A stretch of DNA of 64,000 nucleotides from Bacillus velezensis (GTDB taxonomy: Bacteria; Bacillota; Bacilli; Bacillales; Bacillaceae): the NCBI RefSeq assembly GCF_001461825.1, contig NZ_LLZC01000022.1, forward strand, positions 88,621 to 152,620, read 5' to 3'. Below the pieces are notes generated by a model. The model saw nothing but the letters and a program-made list of their open reading frames with translations. It was not told the origin of the DNA and did no database searches. Every line of letters starts with the position of its first letter. Position 1 is the stretch's first letter. Both the position numbers and the translations under genes were made by a program. Positions 19,562-28,577 of this stretch are shown piece after piece.

Positions 19562-20773
19562 TCACCTAATGATTATTTTTATTTTGTCAATCGCATCATG
19601 TAATGCGTGATTGACTTCTCGCTCATTTTTCCCCTTTACAATCATCCATCCTGCTCTATCGTAGCTGTTTTTGATCGGTCTGATTCTATCACCGACACTG
19701 CAATTTACATGAAAATCTACTACATTCCCCATCATTTTGAGATCGCTGATCCCTTTGATTGCGCGTACAACCCCTTGGTTCGTTTCTAAAAAATGAACGG
19801 CGCATACTTCGCTTTGAGCATGTTTCCTTTCCGGTTGATATGGGATGCCCGCCAGTTCCGCAAAAATAGGTGTATGCATATCACATTTCATGGCGATTTC
19901 TGTAATGGTCACTATGTTGTCTCCGCCATAGCGGGTGTGTACCTCGCCAACCACAAATCCTTTATTTGTGTGATACCCTTCAATATGCAAGGGGCCAAAT
20001 ACGATCCCCATGGCATGAACAACTTCCTTGACCAGATTCTTATACAAATCCTGATGTTTTTCTTTATGTTTATACGGCGATATATGCCCGGATTCTACAA
20101 AAGTCCCGGGGTATAGCAGCTTTTCGGTCACACCAAATATGTCGGCCTTGCCTTGGCAGACAACGGCTTCTATTGAAATTTCCTGCCCTTCTATAAATTC
20201 TTCGGCTAATACTGACTTCTCCTCGTCATGTTTTGAACACTCTTTAAAGCACGCCTCAATGTCCTCTTTTTTCTCAACTTTTATGACGCCTATACTGCCT
20301 TGCTGAGATCTCGGCTTTAAAATGATAGGATGTTGAGATGTATTCCAAAAATCGTATACGTCTTCCACGCTCCTGCACAATCCAAAATCGGGAGAGTTTA
20401 GTCCTGCCTTTTTTAAAAGCCGGCGCGTTGTATATTTATCAAGGCATGCTTGCACCACAGACGGAGGATTTCCTTTTAAATGAAATGCCTGCTGAAGTTT
20501 GGATACATTGAATAAGCCGGCTTCTTTGAAAGTAAATATGGCATCTAAAGGCTCTTTGTCATGGATTTCTTTAGCGACTGAGAATAGATTCTCATGATTG
20601 GTATAATCTAATGCGATTTTTTGGTCAGCTTCCTTTATTAAATGCTCATATTTTTTTAATGAAGCTTCTGTATCTCCTAATAAGACGTCAAAACCAAGTT
20701 GTTTTGCCCTCGTAACGGCCTTCTCAATATGCGTTTCAGGAATCCCGATCAGGAACAGTCTTTTCCTCTCCAT
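19562..20773 (-). CDS. ATP-grasp ligase, second in the phosphonate operon
   Basis: A 403-residue ATP-grasp carboxylate-amine ligase. The nucleotide-binding lysine segment ILKPRSQQGSIGV lies near residues 151-163, EEFIEGQEISIEAV near 191-204, and the metal/ATP segment GEVHTRYGGDNI near 276-287. The ATG at 20773 follows GAGGTG by eight bases and lies inside the upstream ligase gene (38-base overlap). Enzymes of this type join amino acids without ribosomes or NRPS. Here it presumably adds an amino acid to phosphonoalanine or to the dipeptide; the order of the two ligases cannot be read from sequence. Confidence 0.82.
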   Translation of the reverse strand: MERKRLFLIGIPETHIEKAVTRAKQLGFDVLLGDTEASLKKYEHLIKEADQKIALDYTNHENLFSVAKEIHDKEPLDAIFTFKEAGLFNVSKLQQAFHLKGNPPSVVQACLDKYTTRRLLKKAGLNSPDFGLCRSVEDVYDFWNTSQHPIILKPRSQQGSIGVIKVEKKEDIEACFKECSKHDEEKSVLAEEFIEGQEISIEAVVCQGKADIFGVTEKLLYPGTFVESGHISPYKHKEKHQDLYKNLVKEVVHAMGIVFGPLHIEGYHTNKGFVVGEVHTRYGGDNIVTITEIAMKCDMHTPIFAELAGIPYQPERKHAQSEVCAVHFLETNQGVVRAIKGISDLKMMGNVVDFHVNCSVGDRIRPIKNSYDRAGWMIVKGKNEREVNHALHDAIDKIKIIIR

Positions 20774-21998
20774 TGATGAAACACCTCACTTGAGATAAAG
20801 CATTTTCAGCATATTCGATCGCTTTTTCTGTATCTTCAGCTTCTGTGATGACATAAGCAATCCGGGAATCATGAAACTTTTCAGGCGGCAGGCCAACATG
20901 ATCGCCCGGCTGCTTTTCTAAAACAAATTCAACGACCCCGGGCATTTCTTTGATCGATTCGACACCTTCCCACTTTTCTATCACACCAGCACGGTCTGCA
21001 ATTAAAAACCTGACGCAGGCAGCTCTTCTTTTCGAAGCTTCAAAGCTTATTGTTTCTCCTAATACAGCCAATAGGTTTGCGCGCGTTATATTTATACCTT
21101 TGGCTAGAGGAACCAAATGGGTAGTAATAAAATCGCCGCCCAGACGACCGTTGATCTCGATAATCTTGCACCCTTTCTCTGTGATCATGACCTCGGCATG
21201 AAAACCACAATTGTTCAGCTCCAAAGCTTTTATCCCTTCACTGGTGATGTGGAATAATTCACGTTCCACAGCCTCCGGCAGCCTGGCGGGAAATGCATGC
21301 TGGTATTCTTCGAAATACTGATCCGTCCATTTTTCAGTAACACCTGCAAAGTGAATGACTCCGTCGGAAATCACTCCCTCAATGCTGACTTCTTGTCCGT
21401 TCATAAACTCTTCAACAATATACTCGTTTTGATAAAAAGAAAACATTTTATCGTTTTCCGGCACCGCAGCGTTTAACAGCTGCTGATATGCGCGATTTAA
21501 ATCTTCAGGCTTTGATATTCGGAATACGCCTTTACTGGCAGAAGCACCCACAGGTTTAACGATCAATGGGTATTCCATATCAATGCTTGCATGATATAAT
21601 TCGGTCCAATTTGTAAATTTGCAATATTTTGGATGAGGAACTTGTGCGCGGTTCAAAAATTGACGCATCTTCCATTTATTTCGAGCCCGTTCTGCCGCTT
21701 CCACCGGACTGCCCTTTAAGTTAAGTTCCCGGGCAGTTACCGCCACCGGAACCACATCTCTATCCCAGAATGTAATGACTCCATCAAAAGGATTTTCTTT
21801 GGCAGTTTCCTTCAGAACAGCTATAGTCTCATCAATCTGATAAGTATTTGCGGAAATGTAATGGTCAACGAATGGCCGCGACCATTCAGGCAGTTCAGGG
21901 CCGACAACAGAAACCGTCAAGCCCAAATTTTTAGCAGTCTCCAAAGTAGAAATTTTTTTAATATAAGTAGCATTAAAAAATAAAATATGTTTTTCCAT
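20736..21998 (-). CDS. ATP-grasp ligase, first gene of the phosphonate operon
   Basis: A 420-residue ATP-grasp ligase of the L-amino acid ligase type. The conserved lysine/glycine-rich loop IVKPVGASASKGV is near residues 146-158, VEEFMNGQEVSIEGV near 195-209, and EINGRLGGDF near 281-290. It begins at the ATG at 21998 after GAGG. It is clearly related to the next gene but strongly diverged, so the pair probably catalyses two different peptide bonds, consistent with a tripeptide product. It is the first gene after a 362-base AT-rich intergenic region with a palindrome and a leader hairpin. Confidence 0.82.
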   Translation of the reverse strand: MEKHILFFNATYIKKISTLETAKNLGLTVSVVGPELPEWSRPFVDHYISANTYQIDETIAVLKETAKENPFDGVITFWDRDVVPVAVTARELNLKGSPVEAAERARNKWKMRQFLNRAQVPHPKYCKFTNWTELYHASIDMEYPLIVKPVGASASKGVFRISKPEDLNRAYQQLLNAAVPENDKMFSFYQNEYIVEEFMNGQEVSIEGVISDGVIHFAGVTEKWTDQYFEEYQHAFPARLPEAVERELFHITSEGIKALELNNCGFHAEVMITEKGCKIIEINGRLGGDFITTHLVPLAKGINITRANLLAVLGETISFEASKRRAACVRFLIADRAGVIEKWEGVESIKEMPGVVEFVLEKQPGDHVGLPPEKFHDSRIAYVITEAEDTEKAIEYAENALSQVRCFINGEEKTVPDRDS

Positions 21999-22041
21999 CC
22001 TTCCGAGCCTCTTTCAACATTTTTTTCTGCAAATTAGAAAC

Positions 22042-22073
22042 CTTCTGCGTTTCTAAAGAACTGAATGCAGAAG
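22042..22073 (-). promoter_or_regulatory. Leader hairpin upstream of the phosphonate operon
   Basis: CTTCTGC and GCAGAAG form a 7-bp stem in the minus-strand leader, 44 to 75 bases before the first start codon, followed shortly by a second GCAGAAA that could compete for pairing. No T-tract follows, so this is not a plain terminator. A regulatory role is only a suggestion. Confidence 0.35.
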
Positions 22074-22123
22074 ATAAAAAACCCCTTGGAAAACTCAAAC
22101 CATCATATGTTTTATTTGTATAT

Positions 22124-22160
22124 ATTCATAATAACATACATTATTTGTTATTAAATGAAT
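22124..22160. promoter_or_regulatory. Imperfect palindrome, candidate operator of the phosphonate operon
   Basis: ATTCAT-AATAACA (22124-22136) and TGTTATT-AA-ATGAAT (22146-22160) are inverted repeats around a 9-base spacer. They lie about 130 bases upstream of the first gene in an AT-rich region. A weak promoter with a perfect TATAAT (22195-22200 on the minus strand) but a poor -35 lies just upstream of it. The stretch 22201-22312 shows nothing else I can name. Confidence 0.4.
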
Positions 22161-22312
22161 ATTTTATGAATTCAGTTTTATTAGAAAAAATGAAATTATA
22201 GGGAGAATATTAGGAATACAACTGATTAAAAAACTCGAATATATAAAAAACTGCTGCACATCTTCTCCGGTGTTAATGATAAAAGGCCCATTATTCCTAG
22301 AACCATGTAAAT

Positions 22313-22356
22313 TAAAAAAGCCTCAAATCTTTATAAATAAAAGATTTGAGGCTTTT
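22313..22356 (-). terminator. guaA terminator
   Basis: AAAAGCCTCAAATCTT and its inverted copy AAGATTTGAGGCTTTT flank an 8-base loop just after the guaA stop, with a T-run on the minus strand. Confidence 0.9.
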
Positions 22357-22360
22357 CTCA

Positions 22361-23902
22361 TTATTCCCACTCAATCGTTGCAGGCGGCTTGCTCGTAATG
22401 TCATACACGACGCGGTTGATGTGTTTCACTTCATTGACGATCCGTGTCGAAATCACTTCAAGCACATCCCAAGGGATACGCGCCCAGTCAGATGTCATGC
22501 CGTCAATTGATGTTACGGCACGGATACCGATTGTGTAATCATACGTTCTCGCATCTCCCATGACGCCGACGCTGCGGATGTCAGGAAGAACCGTGAAGTA
22601 CTGCCAGATGTCGCGCTCAAGGCCATGGTTCGCCACTTCTTCACGCAGAATCGCGTCTGATTCACGAACGATCTCAAGTTTTTCTTCCGTTACTTCGCCG
22701 AGTACGCGGATGCCAAGTCCAGGGCCCGGGAACGGCTGACGCCATACGATATCATCCGGGATGCCGAGCTCTGTGCCGAGCGCGCGCACTTCATCTTTGA
22801 AAAGAGTGTTCAACGGTTCGATCAGTTCAAACTGCATATCTTCAGGAAGTCCGCCGACATTGTGGTGCGATTTGATCGTTTGCGCAGTTGCCGTTCCGCT
22901 TTCAATAATGTCTGTGTAAAGCGTTCCTTGCGCAAGGTAGTCGATTCCTTTCAGCCTGTCCGCTTCATCATCAAATACGTAAATGAATTCGTTGCCGATG
23001 ATTTTGCGTTTTTGCTCAGGATCAGAAACACCTTTCAGCTTGTTTAAGAATCTGTCTTTCGCATCAACTTTAATGACATTCATATTAAAGCCTTCGCTGA
23101 ACGTTTTCATGACGCCTTCCGCTTCGCCTTTGCGGAGAAGGCCGTGATCTACGAAAATACAAGTCAGCTGGTCGCCGATCGCTTTATGAATCAAAACGGC
23201 TACGACAGAAGAATCGACTCCGCCGCTCAAAGCGCAAAGCACTTGTTTGTCTCCGACGGTTTCGCGGATTTTTTGCATTTCGATTTCGATAAAGTTTTCC
23301 ATTGACCATTCGCCTTTACATTCACAAGGCCCGAAGACAAAGTTTTTCAGAAGGTCATTTCCGTATTCTGAATGACGGACTTCCGGATGGAACTGAACAC
23401 CGTACCATTTTTTGTCTTTTTTGCTCATCGCCGAGTTCGGGCAGTGATGGCTTGTCGCGTCTACCGTAAACCCTTCCGGCACTTGTACGACTAAGTCGCC
23501 GTGGCTCATCCAGACAACTTGTTCTTCCGGAAGATCTTTGAACAAGTCAGGAGTTCCTTGAATCTGAATGTTCGCTTTTCCGTATTCGCGCTGGCTTGCC
23601 GCCTCGACTTTCCCTCCGAGGTAATGAGTCATCAGCTGCATGCCGTAGCAGATGCCCAATACAGGAATATCAAGTTCAAAGATTTTTTCATCACAGCGGA
23701 AAGACCCTTCATCATATACACTGTTTGGTCCGCCTGAAAGGATAATTCCTTTTGGATTCATTTCTTTGATTTCCTCAGCTGTCAACGTATGGGGATGCAG
23801 CTCGCTATATACGCCAAATTCACGGATCCGGCGGGTAATCAGCTGGTTATACTGACTGCCGAAATCAAGAACAAGAATCATTTCATTCACTAACTTCGTC
23901 AT
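22361..23902 (-). CDS. guaA: GMP synthase (glutamine-hydrolysing)
   Basis: Aminates XMP to GMP with ATP and glutamine. It has 513 residues. An N-terminal class I glutaminase domain has the nucleophile loop [12 protein letters not shown] and [11 protein letters not shown]; the PP-loop ATP pyrophosphatase domain has [14 protein letters not shown] near residue 230; the C-terminal dimerisation domain ends in KPPATIEWE. The ATG at 23902 gives the family length; a GTG three codons upstream is less likely. In B. subtilis it neighbours pbuG; here the accessory block separates them. Confidence 0.97.
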   Translation of the reverse strand: MTKLVNEMILVLDFGSQYNQLITRRIREFGVYSELHPHTLTAEEIKEMNPKGIILSGGPNSVYDEGSFRCDEKIFELDIPVLGICYGMQLMTHYLGGKVEAASQREYGKANIQIQGTPDLFKDLPEEQVVWMSHGDLVVQVPEGFTVDATSHHCPNSAMSKKDKKWYGVQFHPEVRHSEYGNDLLKNFVFGPCECKGEWSMENFIEIEMQKIRETVGDKQVLCALSGGVDSSVVAVLIHKAIGDQLTCIFVDHGLLRKGEAEGVMKTFSEGFNMNVIKVDAKDRFLNKLKGVSDPEQKRKIIGNEFIYVFDDEADRLKGIDYLAQGTLYTDIIESGTATAQTIKSHHNVGGLPEDMQFELIEPLNTLFKDEVRALGTELGIPDDIVWRQPFPGPGLGIRVLGEVTEEKLEIVRESDAILREEVANHGLERDIWQYFTVLPDIRSVGVMGDARTYDYTIGIRAVTSIDGMTSDWARIPWDVLEVISTRIVNEVKHINRVVYDITSKPPATIEWE

Positions 23903-23929
23903 GGTTGTCACCTAATCTCCTCTAAGTTT

Positions 23930-24062
23930 TTGACACAGAAAAAACGGAGGACACACGTTCAGCCCTCTGTCGGCAAGACTTGTCCGGAAGCCCGGCTTTT
24001 TAACGCTCCCGGGCTCCCATTTAACATTCATTTATTCTAACAACAGGACGATATGCGGTCAA
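23930..24062 (-). promoter_or_regulatory. guaA promoter and structured leader
   Basis: Sigma-A promoter on the minus strand: -35 TTGACC (24057-24062), 17 bases, -10 TAGAAT (24034-24039). The roughly 125-base leader contains a strong hairpin (GGAGCCCGG with CCGGGCTTCC, about 23985-24017) and then GGACA/TGTCC arms ahead of TCCGTTTTTT (about 23935-23988). The second structure looks like a possible attenuator. No known riboswitch class is recognisable. Confidence 0.6.
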
Positions 24063-24064
24063 GA

Positions 24065-26272
24065 CTATCTTCTTTTAATTATATTTTCCCACAACTGTCC
24101 CGATTCATTCCAAAGCTTTGCGGCATTATCGCTGCGGTATAATGCACGCTCATAGCGCAGCGTCAGCTCGGACATGTCGTTTGTATGGATCGCCTCGTCA
24201 ACCCTCGCGGCAAAATCACGGAGCGTTTCTCCGTCTCCCCTGCTGAACCCTTTTCGTTTCAGCTGTCGGAGCAGCGCGGCATATGCGTCGAAAAAGACGT
24301 CTTCATCCGTTCGCCGCTTCAATCTGGCTGCTGTAACGTGCGGAATCCAGCGCGCCCGGAGCAGCCAGGCGAGTGCCGCCGCGGCTGAAATCACAATGAC
24401 GATGGCTGCATACGGCCATAGCTGTGCCGCGGTTTTGTTGCGGATCACAGGCTGCGGTGCCGCGCTGTGATCCCGCTTTTTCGGCTTTTCCTCTTTTTCC
24501 GGCTTTGTTTCCTGACGCTGCTTGTCAGACGGTTCATCCGAGTTCCCCGCTGAGCCTCCGCTGTCTTTTGCCGCGGTATGATTTTGCTCTGACGTAAACT
24601 CCGTCGGATTGGTGAAGCCTTTTGTCGGCTCAAACGTCACCCAGCCCTGATCGGGAAAATACACTTCTACCCACGAATGGGCGTTGTTGTTCGTGACTTC
24701 ATAAATGTGGCCGTTATGGTCGCCTGCGCCTTTATACTCGCCGGATGTATAACCCTTCACCCAACGGGCGGGAATACCCGCAGATCGGAGCAGCACGGCC
24801 ATTGCCGATGAAAAGTTATCACAATATCCTCTTTTCGTTTCAAACAGAAATTGATCGACATAATCCTGATTGTGCTCCGGAACCGCGACATCCTGTGTAT
24901 GATACGAAAATGCGGAAGATCCGAGATAATCCTCGATCGCCTTCGCTTTATCGAACATATTATGATGATCCCGCGTCAGTCTGTCCGCAAGCTGTCTCAC
25001 TCTTTTCGGAAGGCTGTCGGGGACCTGTAAATACCGGTCATTGAATTGATTCTGCTCACGGTATCGTTTTACTTTCACTTTTCTGAGATCATTCAGCTTA
25101 AAGACGGGCGCCTGAAAAGTCACCGTGTACCGTCCCATATTGCGGATGTTGCCTACTTGTTCACTGACCGGCGTAATTTGCTCGGTGTTTCCGTTCATTT
25201 CAAGCTGAATCGAGTGCTTCGGTTTAATATTGGAGACGCCGATCGGATACATGACGTGATTATAGAGATAATTCTCATCAATGGACACCTGTGCCGTATA
25301 CCGTCTCGTCTGCACACTCCGGTCAAACCATATATCTTCAACGTTGCCGCCGTTCAGTTTATAGGACATGCCCTGATCGGTCTCCACCCAGCCTTTCCCC
25401 GTGTATGTATCCTTCGTTTCCACCCGGAAGTACGCCCGTTCTTTTCCCTTCCATGTAAAAACCGGCGTATCATCCTCCTGAAAAGGGCCGCCCAATGTTT
25501 CATCATGATTGCCGTAGCCGATTTTGCTTTCGGCGGCGGGCACTTCTTTGTGGTTTGTTATTTTTTTAAGAAACGGCACGGGGTCCGGCCAGTTCGGGTC
25601 TGATTTCGGAGCCGCCAGACCGAACACGACGGAAGCGCAGATAAACAGCATCAGCGGCAGAAACCATTTGAGTATCAATCTTTTTTTAAACGCTATGTGT
25701 TCCGTAAGCCGGATGCGCTCCATATACAAAAGCCCCATCATCAAAAAGCCGATAAAGACGATCCGGATGACGGCGTATGCGGCATCATAGGGAGTAAACG
25801 TATCAAGCACGGTGATATACGCCACCGTCATGATAAAAAAGAATAAGATTTTCCGCTGATAGATCACCCAGTAATGCAGCAAATACACGAGCAGCCATAA
25901 AAGCACAAAAAACAGCAATGTGCGGAATGACGGATTCATATCATTCCATCTTCCGGTCCCGATGTGGCGGGCATTTTGCATCACGTCCCGCAAAAAAGAA
26001 ACGAGCCATTCCGGCTGAAAAATAGACCCTTTATAAAACAGGATGTGAATACTGATCAACGTAAACAGAATGCAGGACGGCACGGTGACGTACCACCTCA
26101 TCCGGAAGAATGACAGCAGAAATGCCAAACCGATAAAAACGATGAAAAAACCGGTATGTTTTGTATCCGTAAAATTGTGCAGCGGCCTGAGCCATTCCCA
26201 TAACAATAAAAAAGCGAGAAAATAAAACAGCAGCAGACTCAGCCTGCTTCCCTGGTTCTCGTCATGCGGCAT
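24065..26272 (-). CDS. yebA: Transglutaminase-like membrane protein YebA
   Basis: A 735-residue protein. About six membrane segments occupy residues 10-225, followed by an extracellular region with a transglutaminase core, a Pro/Lys/Glu-rich linker, one more membrane segment near residue 630 and a cytosolic DUF4129-like tail. The catalytic Cys is in KRGYCDNFSS (about 484) and the His in NNNAHSWVEV (about 532). The position that is often Asp reads Glu in VTFEPT. It is the last gene of the yeaC-yeaD-yebA set, 18 bases after yeaD. Such MoxR/DUF58/transglutaminase trios are widespread; the substrate is unknown. Confidence 0.88.
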   Translation of the reverse strand: MPHDENQGSRLSLLLFYFLAFLLLWEWLRPLHNFTDTKHTGFFIVFIGLAFLLSFFRMRWYVTVPSCILFTLISIHILFYKGSIFQPEWLVSFLRDVMQNARHIGTGRWNDMNPSFRTLLFFVLLWLLVYLLHYWVIYQRKILFFFIMTVAYITVLDTFTPYDAAYAVIRIVFIGFLMMGLLYMERIRLTEHIAFKKRLILKWFLPLMLFICASVVFGLAAPKSDPNWPDPVPFLKKITNHKEVPAAESKIGYGNHDETLGGPFQEDDTPVFTWKGKERAYFRVETKDTYTGKGWVETDQGMSYKLNGGNVEDIWFDRSVQTRRYTAQVSIDENYLYNHVMYPIGVSNIKPKHSIQLEMNGNTEQITPVSEQVGNIRNMGRYTVTFQAPVFKLNDLRKVKVKRYREQNQFNDRYLQVPDSLPKRVRQLADRLTRDHHNMFDKAKAIEDYLGSSAFSYHTQDVAVPEHNQDYVDQFLFETKRGYCDNFSSAMAVLLRSAGIPARWVKGYTSGEYKGAGDHNGHIYEVTNNNAHSWVEVYFPDQGWVTFEPTKGFTNPTEFTSEQNHTAAKDSGGSAGNSDEPSDKQRQETKPEKEEKPKKRDHSAAPQPVIRNKTAAQLWPYAAIVIVISAAAALAWLLRARWIPHVTAARLKRRTDEDVFFDAYAALLRQLKRKGFSRGDGETLRDFAARVDEAIHTNDMSELTLRYERALYRSDNAAKLWNESGQLWENIIKRR

Positions 26273-26290
26273 GGCGCGCCACCTCTCTTT

Positions 26291-27475
26291 CTAAACAACA
26301 TGGGACACCCGTTTGTCCCTGATCATTTGCACCTTAATATTTTTTTGAGCGAAGATGAGAGCGAGTTTCCGTTCTTTGTCCGAAAGCGCGGCATTCGTTT
26401 CTTTCGCCAAAAACACCGTCATGTCAGCACGGCCGGGCTCAGCCTGTTTGAGAAGGTCTTCTGTAAGACTGCCCGTCACGACGGCAATGGAAGCTTTGCG
26501 GACGCGCGGATCCGCCAGCTCTTTTTCTAAACGCCCGCCTGCACCAGCTTCTTCCGATTCTGAAGCTGATGCCAGGTAACGCAGCATCTTTCTGAAATGC
26601 CGGTCTCCCTCCCCGACGGGAAATACGGTCCGGTCGCTCCCCAATGAAATAAACCCTGCGGGAGAGCCCTTCATAAGCGCCGTGTAAAGCAGGGATGCCG
26701 AAGCTGACACCGCGGCTTCAAACGAAGGGGACGGCCTGCAGTCCAAAAGGAGAATCATATTCATACTCTGCAGCGGGTCAAATTCCTTCGTCATCAGCTC
26801 ATTTCGCCGCGCCGATGTTTTCCAGTCAAGTGCGGAAAACCGGTCGCCCGGCTGATAATTTCTGACGCTCGCAGCCATTGCGGAGCGGTGTACCTGAAAC
26901 GGAGCGCCGGCACCCGCACCCTCTTCTCCGGATGCGGCCTGCGGCTTATAGTGAACAGACCCGTACGCCGGGAAAACCAGAACCGTATCCGTTACGGAAA
27001 ACGACGCCGTCTTGTCCAAAAGCCCGAGAACATCTCCCGTCCGCACTCTTATCGTATGTAAATGATGCTCTCCGCGCGGCACCTGCGGCAGCTCATATTG
27101 TAACGTCAGCTTCCTTTGAAACCACGGAAACACGAGCTGTTTCGCACTGCGCCTCTCGCCAAGCGTTTCCGGCATCACATCTTCAATGACCATATATGTC
27201 AGCGGAAACGGCAGGCGCCTCGTCAGCCTGATGGTGACAGACAGCCTGTCGCCTGAGGTTAACTGGGCAGAGGACACGTCACGCGTCACCTGAAACGCCC
27301 GCAGCGGGTACACAGCGACCAGCCCGGCGTAAACGGTAAACGGCAAAAACGCATAAAATAAAAACCAGCTCACAAATCCGCCCTGAAACATGGCATAAGA
27401 AAAGACAGCCGCCGTCAGTACGGCCAACATAAGCAGCTTCCAGCCATATAGAAGCCAATGCATCTTCTTTCTCAT
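26291..27475 (-). CDS. yeaD: DUF58 domain protein YeaD
   Basis: A 394-residue protein with two N-terminal membrane segments and a DUF58 (von Willebrand A-like) domain, shown by the motif YQPGDRFSALDWKTSARRNE near residues 205-225. Its ATG overlaps the yeaC TAA by one base. DUF58 proteins act with MoxR AAA+ ATPases, and the neighbouring gene encodes one, so a chaperone-type complex at the membrane is likely. Confidence 0.87.
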   Translation of the reverse strand: MRKKMHWLLYGWKLLMLAVLTAAVFSYAMFQGGFVSWFLFYAFLPFTVYAGLVAVYPLRAFQVTRDVSSAQLTSGDRLSVTIRLTRRLPFPLTYMVIEDVMPETLGERRSAKQLVFPWFQRKLTLQYELPQVPRGEHHLHTIRVRTGDVLGLLDKTASFSVTDTVLVFPAYGSVHYKPQAASGEEGAGAGAPFQVHRSAMAASVRNYQPGDRFSALDWKTSARRNELMTKEFDPLQSMNMILLLDCRPSPSFEAAVSASASLLYTALMKGSPAGFISLGSDRTVFPVGEGDRHFRKMLRYLASASESEEAGAGGRLEKELADPRVRKASIAVVTGSLTEDLLKQAEPGRADMTVFLAKETNAALSDKERKLALIFAQKNIKVQMIRDKRVSHVV

Positions 27476-28437
27476 TAGCGGACCGACATCCTTTGGACGG
27501 GCACTTTTTCCGTTTGCATGATGTCTTCTATAATCGCTTCCGGCGTCACATCGTTAAATTTCGCCTCTGCGGTCAGGATCATTCTGTGCGGCAGCGTATA
27601 CGGAGCCAAATACTGGACGTCATCAGGAATGACGTAATCGCGGTCATGAAGCAGCGCGTACGCCTGCGCGGCTTTCATTAATGAGATTGAACCGCGCGGA
27701 CTTACGCCCAGATGTACGGACGGATGCCGGCGGGTATGCTGAGTAATGCCGACGATATACGCTTTTATTCCATCATCCACCCGCACCTGCTCCAGTTTTT
27801 GCTGAAGGCTGATAAACTGTTCTTTAGAAATGACGGGCTCGATTGTTTCAAGCGGATTGCGCCCTTCCTGCAAAGACAGAACCCGAAGCTCTTCCTCGGC
27901 AGTCGGATAGCCCATGCGCAGCTTAAATAAAAACCGGTCAAGCTGGGCTTCGGGAAGCGGATACGTTCCTTCATATTCAACCGGGTTTTGTGTGGCCATG
28001 ACGAAAAACGGCTCAGCCAGCCGCATTGTCTTTCCGTCAATCGTGACATTCCCTTCCTCCATTGCCTCAAGCAGAGAAGACTGTGTTTTCGGAGAGGTTC
28101 TGTTAATTTCATCAGCCAGCACGATATTCCCCATGATCGGTCCCGGGCGGTATTCAAATTCCATCGTTTTCGTATTATAAATAGAGACACCCGTCACATC
28201 TGACGGCAGAAGATCCGGCGTGAACTGAATCCTCTTAAAGTCAGCTCCGATCAGTTTGGCCAAAGCGCGGACCATCATCGTTTTTCCGACTCCCGGCACG
28301 TCTTCCAGCAGCACATGCCCTTTTGCGAGAATGGCGGCCAGACTGAGTATGGCGATATCCCGTTTTCCTATGATGATGTTTTCAATATGCTCAACGGCTT
28401 TCTCCAGCAGCGGATGCAGCTCTTCTTTATAAGCCAT
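27475..28437 (-). CDS. yeaC: MoxR-family AAA+ ATPase YeaC
   Basis: A 320-residue AAA+ ATPase. Walker A is EDVPGVGKTMM (about residues 45-55), Walker B is IVLADEINR, and sensor 1 is FVMATQNPVEYEG. I start at the ATG at 28437, six bases after AGGAGG; an ATG six codons upstream precedes that site. It is the first gene of the yeaC-yeaD-yebA operon. Confidence 0.9.
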   Translation of the reverse strand: MAYKEELHPLLEKAVEHIENIIIGKRDIAILSLAAILAKGHVLLEDVPGVGKTMMVRALAKLIGADFKRIQFTPDLLPSDVTGVSIYNTKTMEFEYRPGPIMGNIVLADEINRTSPKTQSSLLEAMEEGNVTIDGKTMRLAEPFFVMATQNPVEYEGTYPLPEAQLDRFLFKLRMGYPTAEEELRVLSLQEGRNPLETIEPVISKEQFISLQQKLEQVRVDDGIKAYIVGITQHTRRHPSVHLGVSPRGSISLMKAAQAYALLHDRDYVIPDDVQYLAPYTLPHRMILTAEAKFNDVTPEAIIEDIMQTEKVPVQRMSVR

Positions 28438-28544
28438 TCTTCTCCTCCTAGTCATCTCTCAAATTTCAATTATCGTAACCTAACTTTACCACAAAATATA
28501 AACAGTATAAAAAAACGTTTCCAGCGAATTGTTTCCAGTCTGAA

Positions 28545-28577
28545 AAAGGAAAAAGCTCCCTTTAGAAAGGAAGCTTT
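28545..28577 (-). terminator. mneS terminator
   Basis: AAAGCTTCCTTT pairs with AAAGGGAGCTTT on the minus strand and is followed by TTCC; the stem begins at the mneS stop. The T-run is short. Confidence 0.6.

Noticed and set aside
21999..22360. T-box or known riboswitch in the phosphonate leader
   Set aside because: No T-box sequence, no specifier stem and no landmark of purine, SAM, lysine or other common aptamers could be found.
25046..25603. 185-codon open frame on the plus strand inside yebA
   Set aside because: It is a shadow of the yebA codons; no ribosome site and no recognisable domain.
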